Shown in pieces: positions 1 to 11,600 of a stretch of DNA of 60,557 nt. Origin of the DNA: Chara braunii. Lineage: Eukaryota; Streptophyta; Charophyceae; Charales; Characeae. The stretch is taken from contig BFEA01000887.1 in the NCBI GenBank assembly GCA_003427395.1, positions 298,075 through 358,631 of the forward strand, written 5' to 3'. The notes beneath the pieces were generated by a model. It saw nothing but the letters and a program-made list of their open reading frames with translations, made no database searches and had not been told where the DNA came from. The translations under genes and the position numbers were made by a program. Numbering within the stretch: the stretch's first letter is position 1; each line of letters starts with the position of its first letter.

Positions 1-245
1 CGAGAGAAAGGAGCGCTGCTGAGAAGAATATAGCCCGCAAGGCACATTTGCCTCGGCGTCGCAGAGAGAAAGGAGCGCTGCTGAGAAGAATATAGTCCGC
101 AAGGCACATAAAGGAGCTTCTGCTGAGAAGAACATAGCCCGCAAGGCACATTTGCCTCGGCGCCGATGAGAGAAAGGAGCGCTGCTGAGAAGGATATAGC
201 CCGCAAGGCACATAAAGGAGCGCTGCTGAGAAGAATATAGCCCGC
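1..245. repeat. Minisatellite with alternating long and short units
   Basis: Five copies of a core beginning AAAGGAGCGCTGCTGAGAAG start near 7, 69, 110, 173 and 214. The spacing alternates 62, 41, 63 and 41 bp, so a long unit carrying an extra TTGCCTCGGCG segment alternates with a short one. This gives a higher-order repeat of about 104 bp. The array runs off the left edge. No coding sense is apparent. Confidence 0.85.
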
Positions 246-1470
246 GGTCGAGATCAGTACCGGGGGAAAGCGTGAGAAAAAAACTCTGGCCAAAGGGGTG
301 CGCAGGCGCTGGCTTATCCGCTACTGAGACGGGCGGAAGAGGGTGTAGCAATAGAGGGGAAGCTTCACACATCAGCCAGCCAAGCCTTATTATATCGTAC
401 GAAACGGAGAGACGCAATGCGAATGCCATCACATCATCTGCTTTCCATGAACGAGCCTGTTCGATCGCCACCGGGGGTCAAGCGCTCTGTGTATCTTCGC
501 CCTCGCTATGAGGTCCATCGGAAGTATACAGCAGAGAAACGCAATGCGAAAGCGGACGACGGATTTTGCGTTACTCTGTGTACTTTCATCGTCGCTATCC
601 TGTCCATGGCAAGTTTGCTGTAAGGTGAACTGGTGAAGATGTAGTGGCAACGAGCTAAGCGAGGGAGGCGAATGCCAGTGACGCTACCTTGTAGCCGCAG
701 ATGAAAGTCTTCTCAACTCAAGTCAGCATTTCAAACTTTTAACCAAACTTTTAACCAATGGTTAATTGTTGATACCTACTACCTTGTCCTGTTCACGATT
801 TTTTAACCCAAAATAACCATGGTTGTTCACTGTGGAGATGAGATCCAACCGTGGAGACTACGTCACTACGGTAGATCCACGGGTAATCTCCACAGCTAGC
901 CATTCTTTCTCCTCGCCGATTGAACACAATTCTTGATTGTGGGTTCAACTTCCAACTTTCTTCAAGTATGACTGGTGCGACTTGAGGATTGGAACGAGCG
1001 CACTGTGAGTGGATGAATGCACAGGGGTGATGAGTAATCGACTTCGTTTCTGGCACTGGACAGCTAATTTTATCTGATTTGATTCTGATCGAGTTGTCTC
1101 TGGCCTGACTTTCGATGCCTGCCTGGCTGTCAATACTGTCAATAGCTACTGTTTCATTTGCTTCTGATGGATAGGCTCTGGCCCGACTTTCAATGCCTGC
1201 CTGGCTGTCACTGATCAAATCTGTGCAACTTAGCTCAAGGTGCTATCTGGTAATCTGAGACTCGCAGCGCCTCACTCTGTCCGCCTGTTTGGCTTTGACT
1301 CTGACGCCAGCTCGCACTGTCGTGCTCCGCCGATTCTGACTATTCAAGCGACAACATCGATTCTGTGACCCTAAAAAGTCGTTCTGTGACCGACTGGCTA
1401 TCTCGGACCTGAGCTTGGTAGCCTTGGTTCAGTTTGGCCCTGACGGTCTCCCACTGTCGGACTATATACT
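246..1470. other. No gene recognised; one small duplicated motif
   Basis: Only short open frames of biased composition occur here and none resembles a known family. A motif of about 33 bp (TCTGGCCYGACTTTCRATGC and following) occurs twice, at about 1098 and 1177. The segment lies upstream of the kinase gene and could hold promoter elements, but I see no recognisable one. Confidence 0.4.
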
Positions 1471-1474
1471 AACT

Positions 1475-1965
1475 CTTCTGGTCGCCTAACTGTGACTAAC
1501 TGTGACTAACTGTGAGTAGCGGTTACTCTGACTGGGACAGACTGTAACTGTCCATTACTAACTGCGACTATGACTCCATCGACTGCTTGTGACTGCTTGT
1601 GTGACTAATTGTGCGACTGATTGCGTTACCGATTGTGTGACTGATTGTGTGACTGAGGGCGGACTCACACTACCGTCTTCACCCGAATAGAACGCCCGGT
1701 CATCATAGCTGCATTTTGCCCAACTTTCAGTCCAGAGGCAACGATAATGACCGGGCGTTCTATTCGGGTGAAGACGGTACTAGGATTTGTTCTACTAAGC
1801 TCTGTACGTGATTGCTGTCACAGATTCATCCAGGTCTGGCCATAATTGCGGTCAGATTCATCTAGGAACGTGCTTGTGTGAGTGTGTCCTGATTGTGACT
1901 GATTGTGACTGTGTCCTGATTGTGACTGATTGCGAGTGTTTGTGACCGATTGTCTCTGACTTCGA
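1475..1965. repeat. Degenerate TGTGACTGA/TGTGACTAA repeat tract
   Basis: Short near-repeats of TGTGACTAAC, TGTGACTGAT and related words occur at about 1485-1515, 1585-1660 and 1885-1945. A MITE (1671-1779) is inserted in the middle. Noncoding. Confidence 0.6.
1671..1779. mobile_element. MITE of the ACCGTCTTC family, copy 1
   Basis: Nearly palindromic 109-bp element. It begins TACCGTCTTCACCCGAATAG and ends with the reverse complement of that sequence. The inverted arms run about 40 bp on each side of a short AT-richer centre. It has no coding capacity. Related copies are at 3723, 4251, 5463 and 25928. The outer TA on both sides may be a target duplication, but other copies do not all keep it. 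It is most likely a non-autonomous DNA transposon. Confidence 0.85.
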
Positions 1966-2453
1966 CGGCGAGCGTAGGACTCAGTTCAGTTCTGACTGTG
2001 TAACTCAGGCTGCTGTATCATCCATCCATTGGGGGGGCTGGTATACCACGCTAAGGAGAGAGCAAGGAGGGAAAAGGGGGTTACAGGTGTAGTTACTGCC
2101 CACTTGGACTCAGCCTCGACGCGAGCGTGATGTCAGGACTTCGATCACGCTGGTTTTTCTGGCAGCTGGGCAAAGCGGTGAGCGGCATCGGGGGTGCGCT
2201 GTTCCTGCGGTGATGAAAACTTTGAGACTGTCACACGTGAAGTTTAACGGGGTAGAGAGCAAGGCCTCGTTTTAAGTGAGACGAAGGTACGGGAGGTGAA
2301 ATTCCGCGAAATGATGACAACAGTTTGTGGGACGATGAAAACGTGAAGATACGGCTGTCCAGCTCCCTTGAATGAACACAGAAGGTACCATCATTCGTTG
2401 AAGAAAAAGCTGGAGCCCCGTAAGGAACGGCCGCGCAGAAGCAACCAGAAGCC
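1966..2453 (+). promoter_or_regulatory. Presumed promoter and 5'UTR region of the kinase gene
   Basis: Inferred only from position: it lies directly upstream of the candidate start codon at 2454. I see no certain TATA box or initiator. The stretch has no credible ORF and no recognised repeat apart from a G run near 2031. Confidence 0.3.
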
Positions 2454-2460
2454 ATGCACA
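2454..2460 (+). CDS. MOK: MOK candidate first coding exon (ATG CAC A)
   Basis: The next exon begins with two bases, AA, that must complete a codon. An ATG at 2454 followed by CAC A and a GT at 2461 (GTTAAG) supplies exactly the missing base and gives M-H-K before Y-R-L-V. The 235-bp intron would carry the GA microsatellite. The donor is weaker than consensus. The call rests on phase and position alone; another upstream exon is possible. Confidence 0.45.
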
Positions 2461-2553
2461 GTTAAGGCCATTTGCACCTCGTCCTGTCCGAACTCGATCT
2501 TCCTGTCCGGTCTTCTTTTTTTGCGTGTCGTTGTTGCTCTCTAACGCGCGCGC

Positions 2554-2637
<84 letters not shown>

Positions 2638-5600
2638 TTGATATAAATGTAGGAGAATGACAGAGAAATTGTCGTTTGTTACGTTTGGTGTGTAGAATAT
2701 CGCCTTGTGGCGAAGAAGGGCGAGGGCACCTTCTCGGAGGTGCTGAAAGCCCAATGCATCAAGAATAGCAAGTATGTGGCAATCAAGTGCATGAAGAATC
2801 ACTTTGATAGTCTTGAGCAGGTACAGTCCCCCCCCTCTCCCAATCTCATCTACCTGTTAACTCGACTCGATTTGTTTCTCGATCTCTCATATCCCCATCG
2901 ATTGTACGGTACTTCCCGAAGGCACGTCTGTTGTGGAACGTAAACATTAAATTTTAGGGTGATGCTTTCTTTGTTATCCCTTTTACACATTCGTTGGTTG
3001 GTTTCTTATCCCTTCTACATATCCATTGTTGTTGTCTTATCCTTTCTTAATATCCCTTCCACGTAGTCGGTTTGAAATCCTTCCTTGCTATCTCCTAATA
3101 GTCGGTCTGTTCCCTGTGTCCTGAAGAATCACAGCTTTGAATCTCCACCTCTCGCTGAACAAGCCCGAGAAGAAAAACCACAACCGCTCCCTCGGAACCA
3201 GCCCCTGGCTGCAAGAAAGCGGACTCCCCTTTTAGAATCATGTAAGGAATGCAATACATTAACTCTTCTCTTCTGTCTTGTCTGTTAGGCTGTGTTAGCA
3301 GCTCGTCTGGCAAAGCTGCAACTGCCCAGTGCTTAGCTCTCCCATCATGGTGCCAAATGCCGAGACAACAACACCACACAAAAAGAGGGCGAGTCGTGTG
3401 CCTTGCGAGTACATGGAATGGACCATAATACTACGTTCGCTCTGATTGGAGCTCTGCGCAGCCCCACTCCCTGACTCGAAGAAGTTGAAGTTAGGACACG
3501 ATGTTTCTTGATGGTACCTCTCCCCTTAAGTCCCCTTAGCTGTCTGTCTGCGATCAACCACACTTGAGGGGGGGGAAAACAAAAGCACTCAATTATCGCC
3601 GCACTGGAAGTATTCTGCTCTCAATCGCACATGCACACGAGCACTCAAGCAACACTGGAAGCACACAGGAGCACTCCAACAGCACTGGCATCACTCTGCA
3701 GTTAGGCACCACCCAAACTCACTACCGTCTTCCTTCGGACATAGTGCACCCTCATAATGAATGTGTACAAGCTCTGTCTCCGGTCACTTACAGACAAAAG
3801 AGGGGTGCGTTGTGTTCGGGGGAAGACGATGGCACACTCATGCACCTAGCGCACTTATGATCACACACGATCACCGGTCACTTACAGACAAAAGAGGGTG
3901 CGTTGTGTTCGGGGGAAGACGATGGCACACTCATGCACGTAGCGCACTTATGATCACACACGATCACCGGTCACTTACAGACAAAAGAGGGGTGCGTTGT
4001 GTTCGGGGGAAGACGGTAGCACACTCATGCGCCCAGCGCACTTATGATCACACACGATCACACAACTGACTCTGGGGAAACACTCTTCAGTCAACCCCCC
4101 CCTCCCGCAGTGAAGCTCACGACCGGTAGCACATTCACGCACCCACGATTGCACGAAGACAACAGCTTTGCAAGCTACTCAAACAACACTGGGATCATCG
4201 TGCAGTCTGCTGCACTCAATCACACACAAGCATCCAAACAATAGCGTGACTACCGTCTTTGCCCCGAACACAACGCACCGTGATAATGAATGTATTGAAG
4301 CTATCTGTCGACTCCGGTACAGGCATTTTGAGGGTGCGGTGTGTTCCGGGGAAGACGGCAGAGCACACTCTCTGCATTGAAGTTCGGGAACTCTCCCACT
4401 GACGAGACTGTCTTGCTTGACTGTGCTTGCCTGTTGAGTGTGCTGGCGTGTGCTTCGTCGGGGCGGCATGCCACAGTTGCCACTTCACTTTTGCTGCCGG
4501 CGTCGCAGCGACGACTATTTCAAGAGCCACGGGTAGGCTTTGGGCCTTAGGCAATGACTGGACGAGTTACACGTTACGTTTCGGCCTTGTACTGTGGTTT
4601 ACAGCAGCCTGCTGCCTGCGTCGTGCTTCAGTGGGACGTCAGCTGACTCGGCTGGGTTCAAATGGAGGAGGAGGGTTTTCATGTTACGCTGGTCGCATCC
4701 AACGGCTTAGACTAGGGGCAGGGCTAAATTGACGTCACTTCTTTTTTTGTCTTTTTTTTGGAACACACACAACCCCTTCTACTCTGGGGGCACCAGTCCG
4801 GGGCCAAGCTCCCACTTGCACGGTGATTAAGAGATTCTGGCCGTTGATCTTTGCTATCTATGATCAATATCGCTTATTTCGCGTAAGTGGGACCTAGCCT
4901 CGGTTACCGGCAAGTGTGGAAAGGAAAAGATTAGGAACATCAAAGAAACAGATTGGCCACCATGACTACAGGGAGTCATGGGCAGGACAATAGCTAAAGC
5001 ACATAGTAACATCCCTTCTTTTTTTTTCCCCTTTTTGAAAAAAGAAAAAAAAAGGGTCCACCCCCTTCGTGAGATCACCTCGCTACCCTTCCTCTTGTCA
5101 ATTTTCCTGGTGCACCCCTACTTTCCCTATCCTACCTCAGTGTCTATCATTCAGGACTGCCGCCCTTCTTCCATTCGGGACAGGTGACCTGACTGGACAG
5201 GGGTTGTAGGCACCAGGGCTGAGTAGGGCTGAAACCTCCTCAGCCCTAGTTGAAGCATGATAGAACAAGCCTTGCTGGGTACTTCGGGCTCTAGGGGCAC
5301 GTGAGCAAGCATTCTTTGTCTACAGGTCCCACAGGAAGCTCCCCCAATTATCCCCTCGCACCTTACCCGGGTTCCTAAAAAATGCCAGTCTTATCAACTA
5401 AGGGTTCTTTCCTATTCATCAGTAGGAAACTGTTGCACTGAATCATTCTCTAGACCCCACCGACCGTCTTCACCCGATAGAATGCCTGGTCATTATTGCT
5501 GTATCTAGACTGAAAGTTGCCCCAAATGCGGCTATAATGAGTGGGCGTTCTATTCGGGTGAAGACGGTAGTTTCTTTTGTAATTGTACTAAGGGTTCTAT

Positions 5601-8600
5601 GATTCTATCCTATCATCAGTGGGAACACAGCCCTGCTGCCCTGACCGACCTACGGTTCCAGTGAATCATTCTCTAGACCCCATCTTAGCCACCTGGTCAC
5701 TGTTTTAGTTGTACCATAATCATTGTTTCATTGGACTTAGGGGTTCTAGCCTCTCTTTATTAGTAGGTCCACCACCTCCGCCCATCTACCTCCTCTATTT
5801 TTACTAGACCCCTCCTAAGTCATTACTATTGTTCATCTGTCTCCATGGTTATGCTAGTCTGTATGTTATGATCTGTGTGTGTTTCTTGTGTGTATTGTTG
5901 TGCTATGCCATATGTTGTAGTCCATGTACGTTCATTATAAAGGGTTGTGCTATTCTGTGTATACACTGTATAGTAAGGCCTATCTGTGCTGGACGTCCCA
6001 TGCGTGCTGAGCCAGAACCGAACCCAGAATCTCCATCATGTAATAGCTAAGCTCAACCTACTGTACTACAACACCAAATAATTTGTATGTGCGCTGTGTC
6101 AGGGTGGGGGACAAGTATGTGGGATACCAAACTAGCACCAACTAATTGTGCGAGGGGAAGATTGAGGCTCGATGGAATTGAACCGACAACCTCCCCGTTG
6201 CGATTGCAGAGCTCTACCCACAAACCTTTTGAGGGCGGCTAGAAATGACAAAGGGGCGGCAGGCCTCTATTTTCTGTGACAGTTCACAAAGCTGAATTAT
6301 GAAGTAGGGTGGATAGGTGGTTATGATGAGGCACAGGTGCAGCTGAGGTGCTCAAAGACGAGAGTTCCATTCTTTACTTGTTTCTCTCCCGTTACTCTTC
6401 ACTAAACCATGCCCTTCCAACCTAACACTGGCTTTTTCTCATGGTACGAGGGCAATGTCTGGCCTCCCTCCACTCACTCTTGCGTTTGTCCAAGCACGCA
6501 CTTTCAGTTTATTTCCTCCTCCTACCCTCAAGAAAGAACACTCGTCTCCCTCCGTCCATCTTCCTTGCATAGCATGTGATCCCTCCCCCTCCACCTTTCG
6601 GCAAGTCCAAAATTCTTTTGTCATGTCTGCAAGCAATAGCAGCAATAACCTCCTCAGGCTGCTGACTTCCTACCCACTGGCCGTTTGTGTGTACCCAACC
6701 ATGACCCTCTCCGCAAGGCGCACACACTTCTTGGATTTGGCTCACGGTCGGAGTGGACACTCGGCATTGCAAAACCCTTTTTTCCTTTCTCCTTTTTTTT
6801 TTTGGAACAAAAGCTCATCTATTCGTGGGGAGCCTCACCTGCTGAGAACCGAGCTCAGCGTCCCTTTGAAGTACAACTGAGAGTATGTGACACATCGAAG
6901 TTCCGGGGCCATTTCCCAGCTTCGGCTAAGAGAACAATCAGTCAATTACGGAACCTGCAAAAAACTATGAGAAAAAACCTTAGGAACAACTACAGTTCTT
7001 AGAAAAACCTATGATCTACCCAACCACAATCCAAACCTCCTACTGTTTACACCTCCCCTTCAACAATCGAAAAGACGCAAGTCCGAGCATTCAGTCCTCG
7101 AACCAGAACTTAGCTGATCTCATACCCCCCTGTGCCAGGGTTACAGAGCAACACAAACTTCCCCAATACCGACCAGCCTGGTTCAGACGACAAAGAGTGT
7201 CTTCCTCCCTCGACAACGCCGGATTAGCCACACGCCCCTAAGGTTATAGGAAAAGACCCCGACATCAGCTACGTCGGACAAGCTGGTTATGCCTTCCTCC
7301 CTCAACATAACTGCCCAGACCTCTTGCTCCCCCAGGTTACAAAGCAAAAACTCCAGCACCGGCCTGCGTCGTCCCAACATCGTCCTTCTGACCTACTTAC
7401 TTAGACAGACGTCCCTTCCCATGTTGAACCCACTTGCTTCCTCCCATCTTTTAGTTCTAACCTTCTCCTTCCCCCGCTGACATTCCTGCTACAACAATTT
7501 GACTGGACTGGTATGAAAGGATCTGCTGGAAAGTTTGTGGTTGAGTGTCAAGTCTGTTGATGAATCAAACCATCAAGGCAACGGCCCATGGAGCTGCTCG
7601 AAGTTCCTCAAACCTCTTCCCATTCCTGACGGTCCCGGAGACTCCGTCTCTATCAACTTCACAAATATGGGAAAGACAAGTAAGAATGACTATTTGCAAA
7701 TGATGGTGATTGTTGATCATTTTTCCGAATTCCTAAATGTGATTCCATTTCCACCTCATGCCCCAACTGAACTTGTGATCCGAGAGTTCCACCAGAAGTA
7801 CATTTTGCAGTTCGGGACCCCGAAGAGTCGAAGACCCTTGTGAGTGATCGGGACCTGAAGTACTGATTGGAAGGTCTTCACGTCCCAACTCCCTGACCTC
7901 AAACTGAAGATGACATCTTGTTGGCATCCTGAAGCCAACGGTTTGGCTGAGGAAATTGACAAGACTGTGTTTCAGCTTCTCCGTGCCTTAATTATCCCCG
8001 ATCAGGTCAAGGGGTTGTATTACAACTCCATGCATTCTTCCAGCGGCATGACGCCAAACAGGTTGCATTACGGTTGGCAGATCCGTAATCCACTCTCCTA
8101 CTTATTCCTTGAACATCCGGCTGGTCTGGTCCTGGCAGAGTTGGCTTCAACGCCATGATCCATCATGCGAATAACACCTTCGATAATCGAAGTGGGACGT
8201 TATGTCTGGGTCAAGATGTCGGAATTTTTCAAAGGAAGAGGGGGTGTTACACAAACTTCTCTCTCTCTATTATGGTCCATGGGAAGTTTTGGACGCGATT
8301 GGTGATGACAAGTTTGGTCCTTCATACGTAGTTGTCGTGCCTCCTCATGTGCGCAAGTACCCAGTCTTTCACGCGTCAAAGTTGTTTTTATATCGTGGCA
8401 AGATAATTCGAAGAAACTTTTTGAGTTCTTCTGTTCCGAACCAGAGTCGGTAATATATTTTACTCTAAATCCTTCGAATACCGTGAGAACATGATCCCTC
8501 GTGCAATCAATGGCGGTCACAAGATTGGTTGAATTAAGAGTCATATTGGGGAGGGACGTAGCAAACAATATCAGGTCCATTTCATGTACCACCCATTGGA

Positions 8601-11600
8601 TGATTGCTACTGGATCTCTGAGAAGGAACTGCTGCGCAACGTACCTCGCGTTGTGAAAGCATATGAATGACAAATAACTTTTGATGTTGTTCCCAAAATC
8701 TTTGCAAAACTCAGTGTCGTTGAATACTCACGGAATCTCTTCGCTATCTTCGTTTACGACGTTTCTCAGGGACTCTGAATGAGTTACTCGCTCAAAGGGG
8801 CCTAGCTTTTGAGAGGGCAGGGGGGGGGGNGGGNGGGTAGTGTAAGGACCTGCCAAACACGGACTGAGACACACTACTGATTTCCGAGTTTTGCCAATGG
8901 AATGTATGCCTGTTTAGTTTCCCGCTTGTTGCTGAGTTTTCTAAGTCTGTGTATGTGTGTGCTTGCTGGTCTGCGTGCCTATCTGAGTGCTTGTCGGTTT
9001 GAGTGTGTCTGTGACCCGCAAGGGCACTTGTTCGTTCACCAGGCCGGTACTTACCTATGGCCGTGACATTGAGAGTTGCAGTGGGGAAAACACTCAAGTG
9101 GTAGGGAAAGAGGCCTGCGACACTTAGAGCAGCGGAAAAACACTGAAGTAGTAGGTAGGCCGGTGTCACACCAAGTAGTAGTGGATGTGTCGGGTACTCG
9201 AGGCCGAGCAGAAGAAGACAAAAGTTGGCATTTTTAGAGGCCCAGTAGTTGTAGGCTAGGTCTAGGCGGGTACCAATCCAACCAGTCTGAGTCTAGGGCC
9301 TGTACGGGCAATATCAGAGTCTGCAATGATGTTTCCCTTCGAAAGGGAGGAGGTACCGATTGCTTGGAGGCCGCGCGGCCTGGAAGTCACCAACCAAGAG
9401 GCAAGTATGCCGCTATATCTCCTGGAGGAGCAAAGAGCTCCTTCTCATTCTTCGGTGTGCAACTTTGGCGACACACTGCTTGGAGTGCTGGCTGGAGCTT
9501 CGCTGCTGGGGAGGAAGGAGCGCCCAGCTCCCCACCTCGGCTATGGTGGAGGAGCACGGGCTGGAGGAGGAGGAAGACAAGGACTAGGAAGGGGTAGCGC
9601 CAGAGGTACTTACGTGACTATGGTGGATGCCATCTTCATCACCTTGGTGGGCGCTGCATCTGGAGGACCCCAGTTGGGGTAGAGCTACACCAAGAAGCTT
9701 CGAGGCAGAGTCAGGCATGGCGGCCTGATCTTGAGCAGCCATAGCTGCTTTGAGTTGTCTTTTGCACATCAGGGCAAGGCCCTAGCAGTCCGCCATAGCC
9801 TCGGCCTTCAGGAAGAGGAAGGAAGAAGGGTGGCCATGGCTATGGTGGACCTCATGTTGTACCTGCAGTTGAAGAGGGATTCGGAAATTGATTCGGGTTC
9901 AGCCATTCAACATTATTATTATTATTTATTGTTTGAATAAGAGGGGAGGAGAAACGGAGGAGGAGAGTGGTTGGCGAGAAGAAGAGAATTATCATTGGTC
10001 TTTGTTGGTGTGCATCTTCTTCTTCCTTCTTTCATCTTCTTCCTCTTCTTTCCCTCTCTCTCCTCTCAAGTTCATTCATTTCTTTTTGCAATAGGACGAC
10101 ATTGTACTTTCTCATGAATGTGTAGTTCGAAATTGGCCAGGATCATAACACAACGAGGAAAGTTAGGGTAGTAGAACCACCGTATCCATAACCCACTAAC
10201 GGGTATAGCTGACCCGGAGTCAGGCAGACTCAAAATAGAGAAACGTAGTAACATTTTAGAATGAGATGGTTCCCAATAGCTAAAATTATCAACCAAAGAC
10301 GGGGAACACAACTCAACCTTTCACCAAATCGCACCCTTATCACCTCCTAGATTCTAAATACTCGCCATTAACTCAGTTAAAATAAGAAGCTTTCCATGGT
10401 TACTTGCCGATCGGGCCCTAGCAGTCAACAAATGGTTGAACAAGAGAAGGAATGCGCAGTCGCGATCCCCTTTGCAAGAACGCTGCGCAATCTGTCCAGA
10501 TGGCTTGGCAAAGGATGTAGAGCACTGTGTACTACTCTGTCAAAAGGAAAAACAACTCTGGACAAGCACAACTGCACTATGCCACTCAATTACGAACAAA
10601 GCTTTCCCAGCGGATCAAGTCTCACTCCTACTAGGCCTACACACGTCCAACTCATAGCAGGGGTATGGGACCACATTTTTTCACACATTAAGGCTCGCAA
10701 CACTATGGATGGTATGGAAGCACAGACGCCAGGAGACAATTGATCGCACCCCTATGGCTGCTCAAGAAGCATGGTAGGGAGTACTGTTGCTAGTAGAGGT
10801 AGAGTGCAGAGGACTCTGAAAGAGGACCCGAAGGGAAACAGCAGAGAATATGGCGAATAAAGACGAAATAATAGAGACCTTTACAAAGCATCAACTAGGA
10901 GAAGGAAAGATAGCAGCAATAGACAGAGTCAGAATTCACTTTGGCCAAGGGGGACATAACCACTTAGTCCGACCACAATTGTCAGAAGTGCGTAGAAGCA
11001 GGTCCCACCTCACGGGTATGTTGTTAAGCACCAGAGGAAATATTATGTACCCCCACAGGACTCAAGGGAAGAGGTAGGGCGCCAACGCCAGTCCACATAC
11101 GAGGGTATAGGTCAAGAGAGGATTTCAAACCCGAGAGAAGGGGACAACAAGTGAATCTTTCAGGGCTTAGGGCTTATGAAGTTTCCGCCAGGACTAGCTA
11201 CGTTCTATGGCCATAGGGGGCAAGTCACAGTAACGGCTCGAGACGTGTAAGAGCAAGGGTTTAGGGTTTAGCAAGCCCTGCAGCGAACAGAACAAGAGTG
11301 GTCAGGGTTTAGGGTTTTGGTACAACACAGGTCTTAAACCACTGGTACACGGCCCCAGCCTTGCAGTCCGAAACTTGTTGCCACAAGAAAATGAGGCCGA
11401 AAGTTCCCCCGAAACATCAAACGCTGGGCCCGCCAGTAATAAATTGGATCGGCGGCCGCCTTTTCATTTCGCGCTTTTACAATTTGAGGTGTCAGGCCCG
11501 CGGCCCAGGTGCCCATGTGCTGGTGCTTTAAAGGACCAGTACACCACACATTGGCCCACGGGTGTCAGCACGAAACCAGCACCACTTGGGAGGTGTACTT

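Noticed and set aside
2272-2802. 176-codon minus-strand frame and 62-codon plus-strand frame through the GA tract
   Set aside because: The length comes from the microsatellite (Ser-Leu or Arg-Glu repeats). The flanks have no domain and overlap the kinase exon in antisense.
3781-4062. CRISPR-like array (regular repeats)
   Set aside because: The 'spacers' are also repeated and the units are MITE-derived; the host is a eukaryote.
4854-5187. Small frames around the A/T homopolymers
   Set aside because: Low-complexity composition; no support on either strand.
9326-9682. Open frame starting MMFPFEREEVP inside the LTR
   Set aside because: The inverted LTR copy starts with the same residues but soon shifts frame, so there is no sign of protein-level conservation.
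11250-11325. Interstitial telomere
   Set aside because: Only two to three units, inside a LINE 3'UTR.
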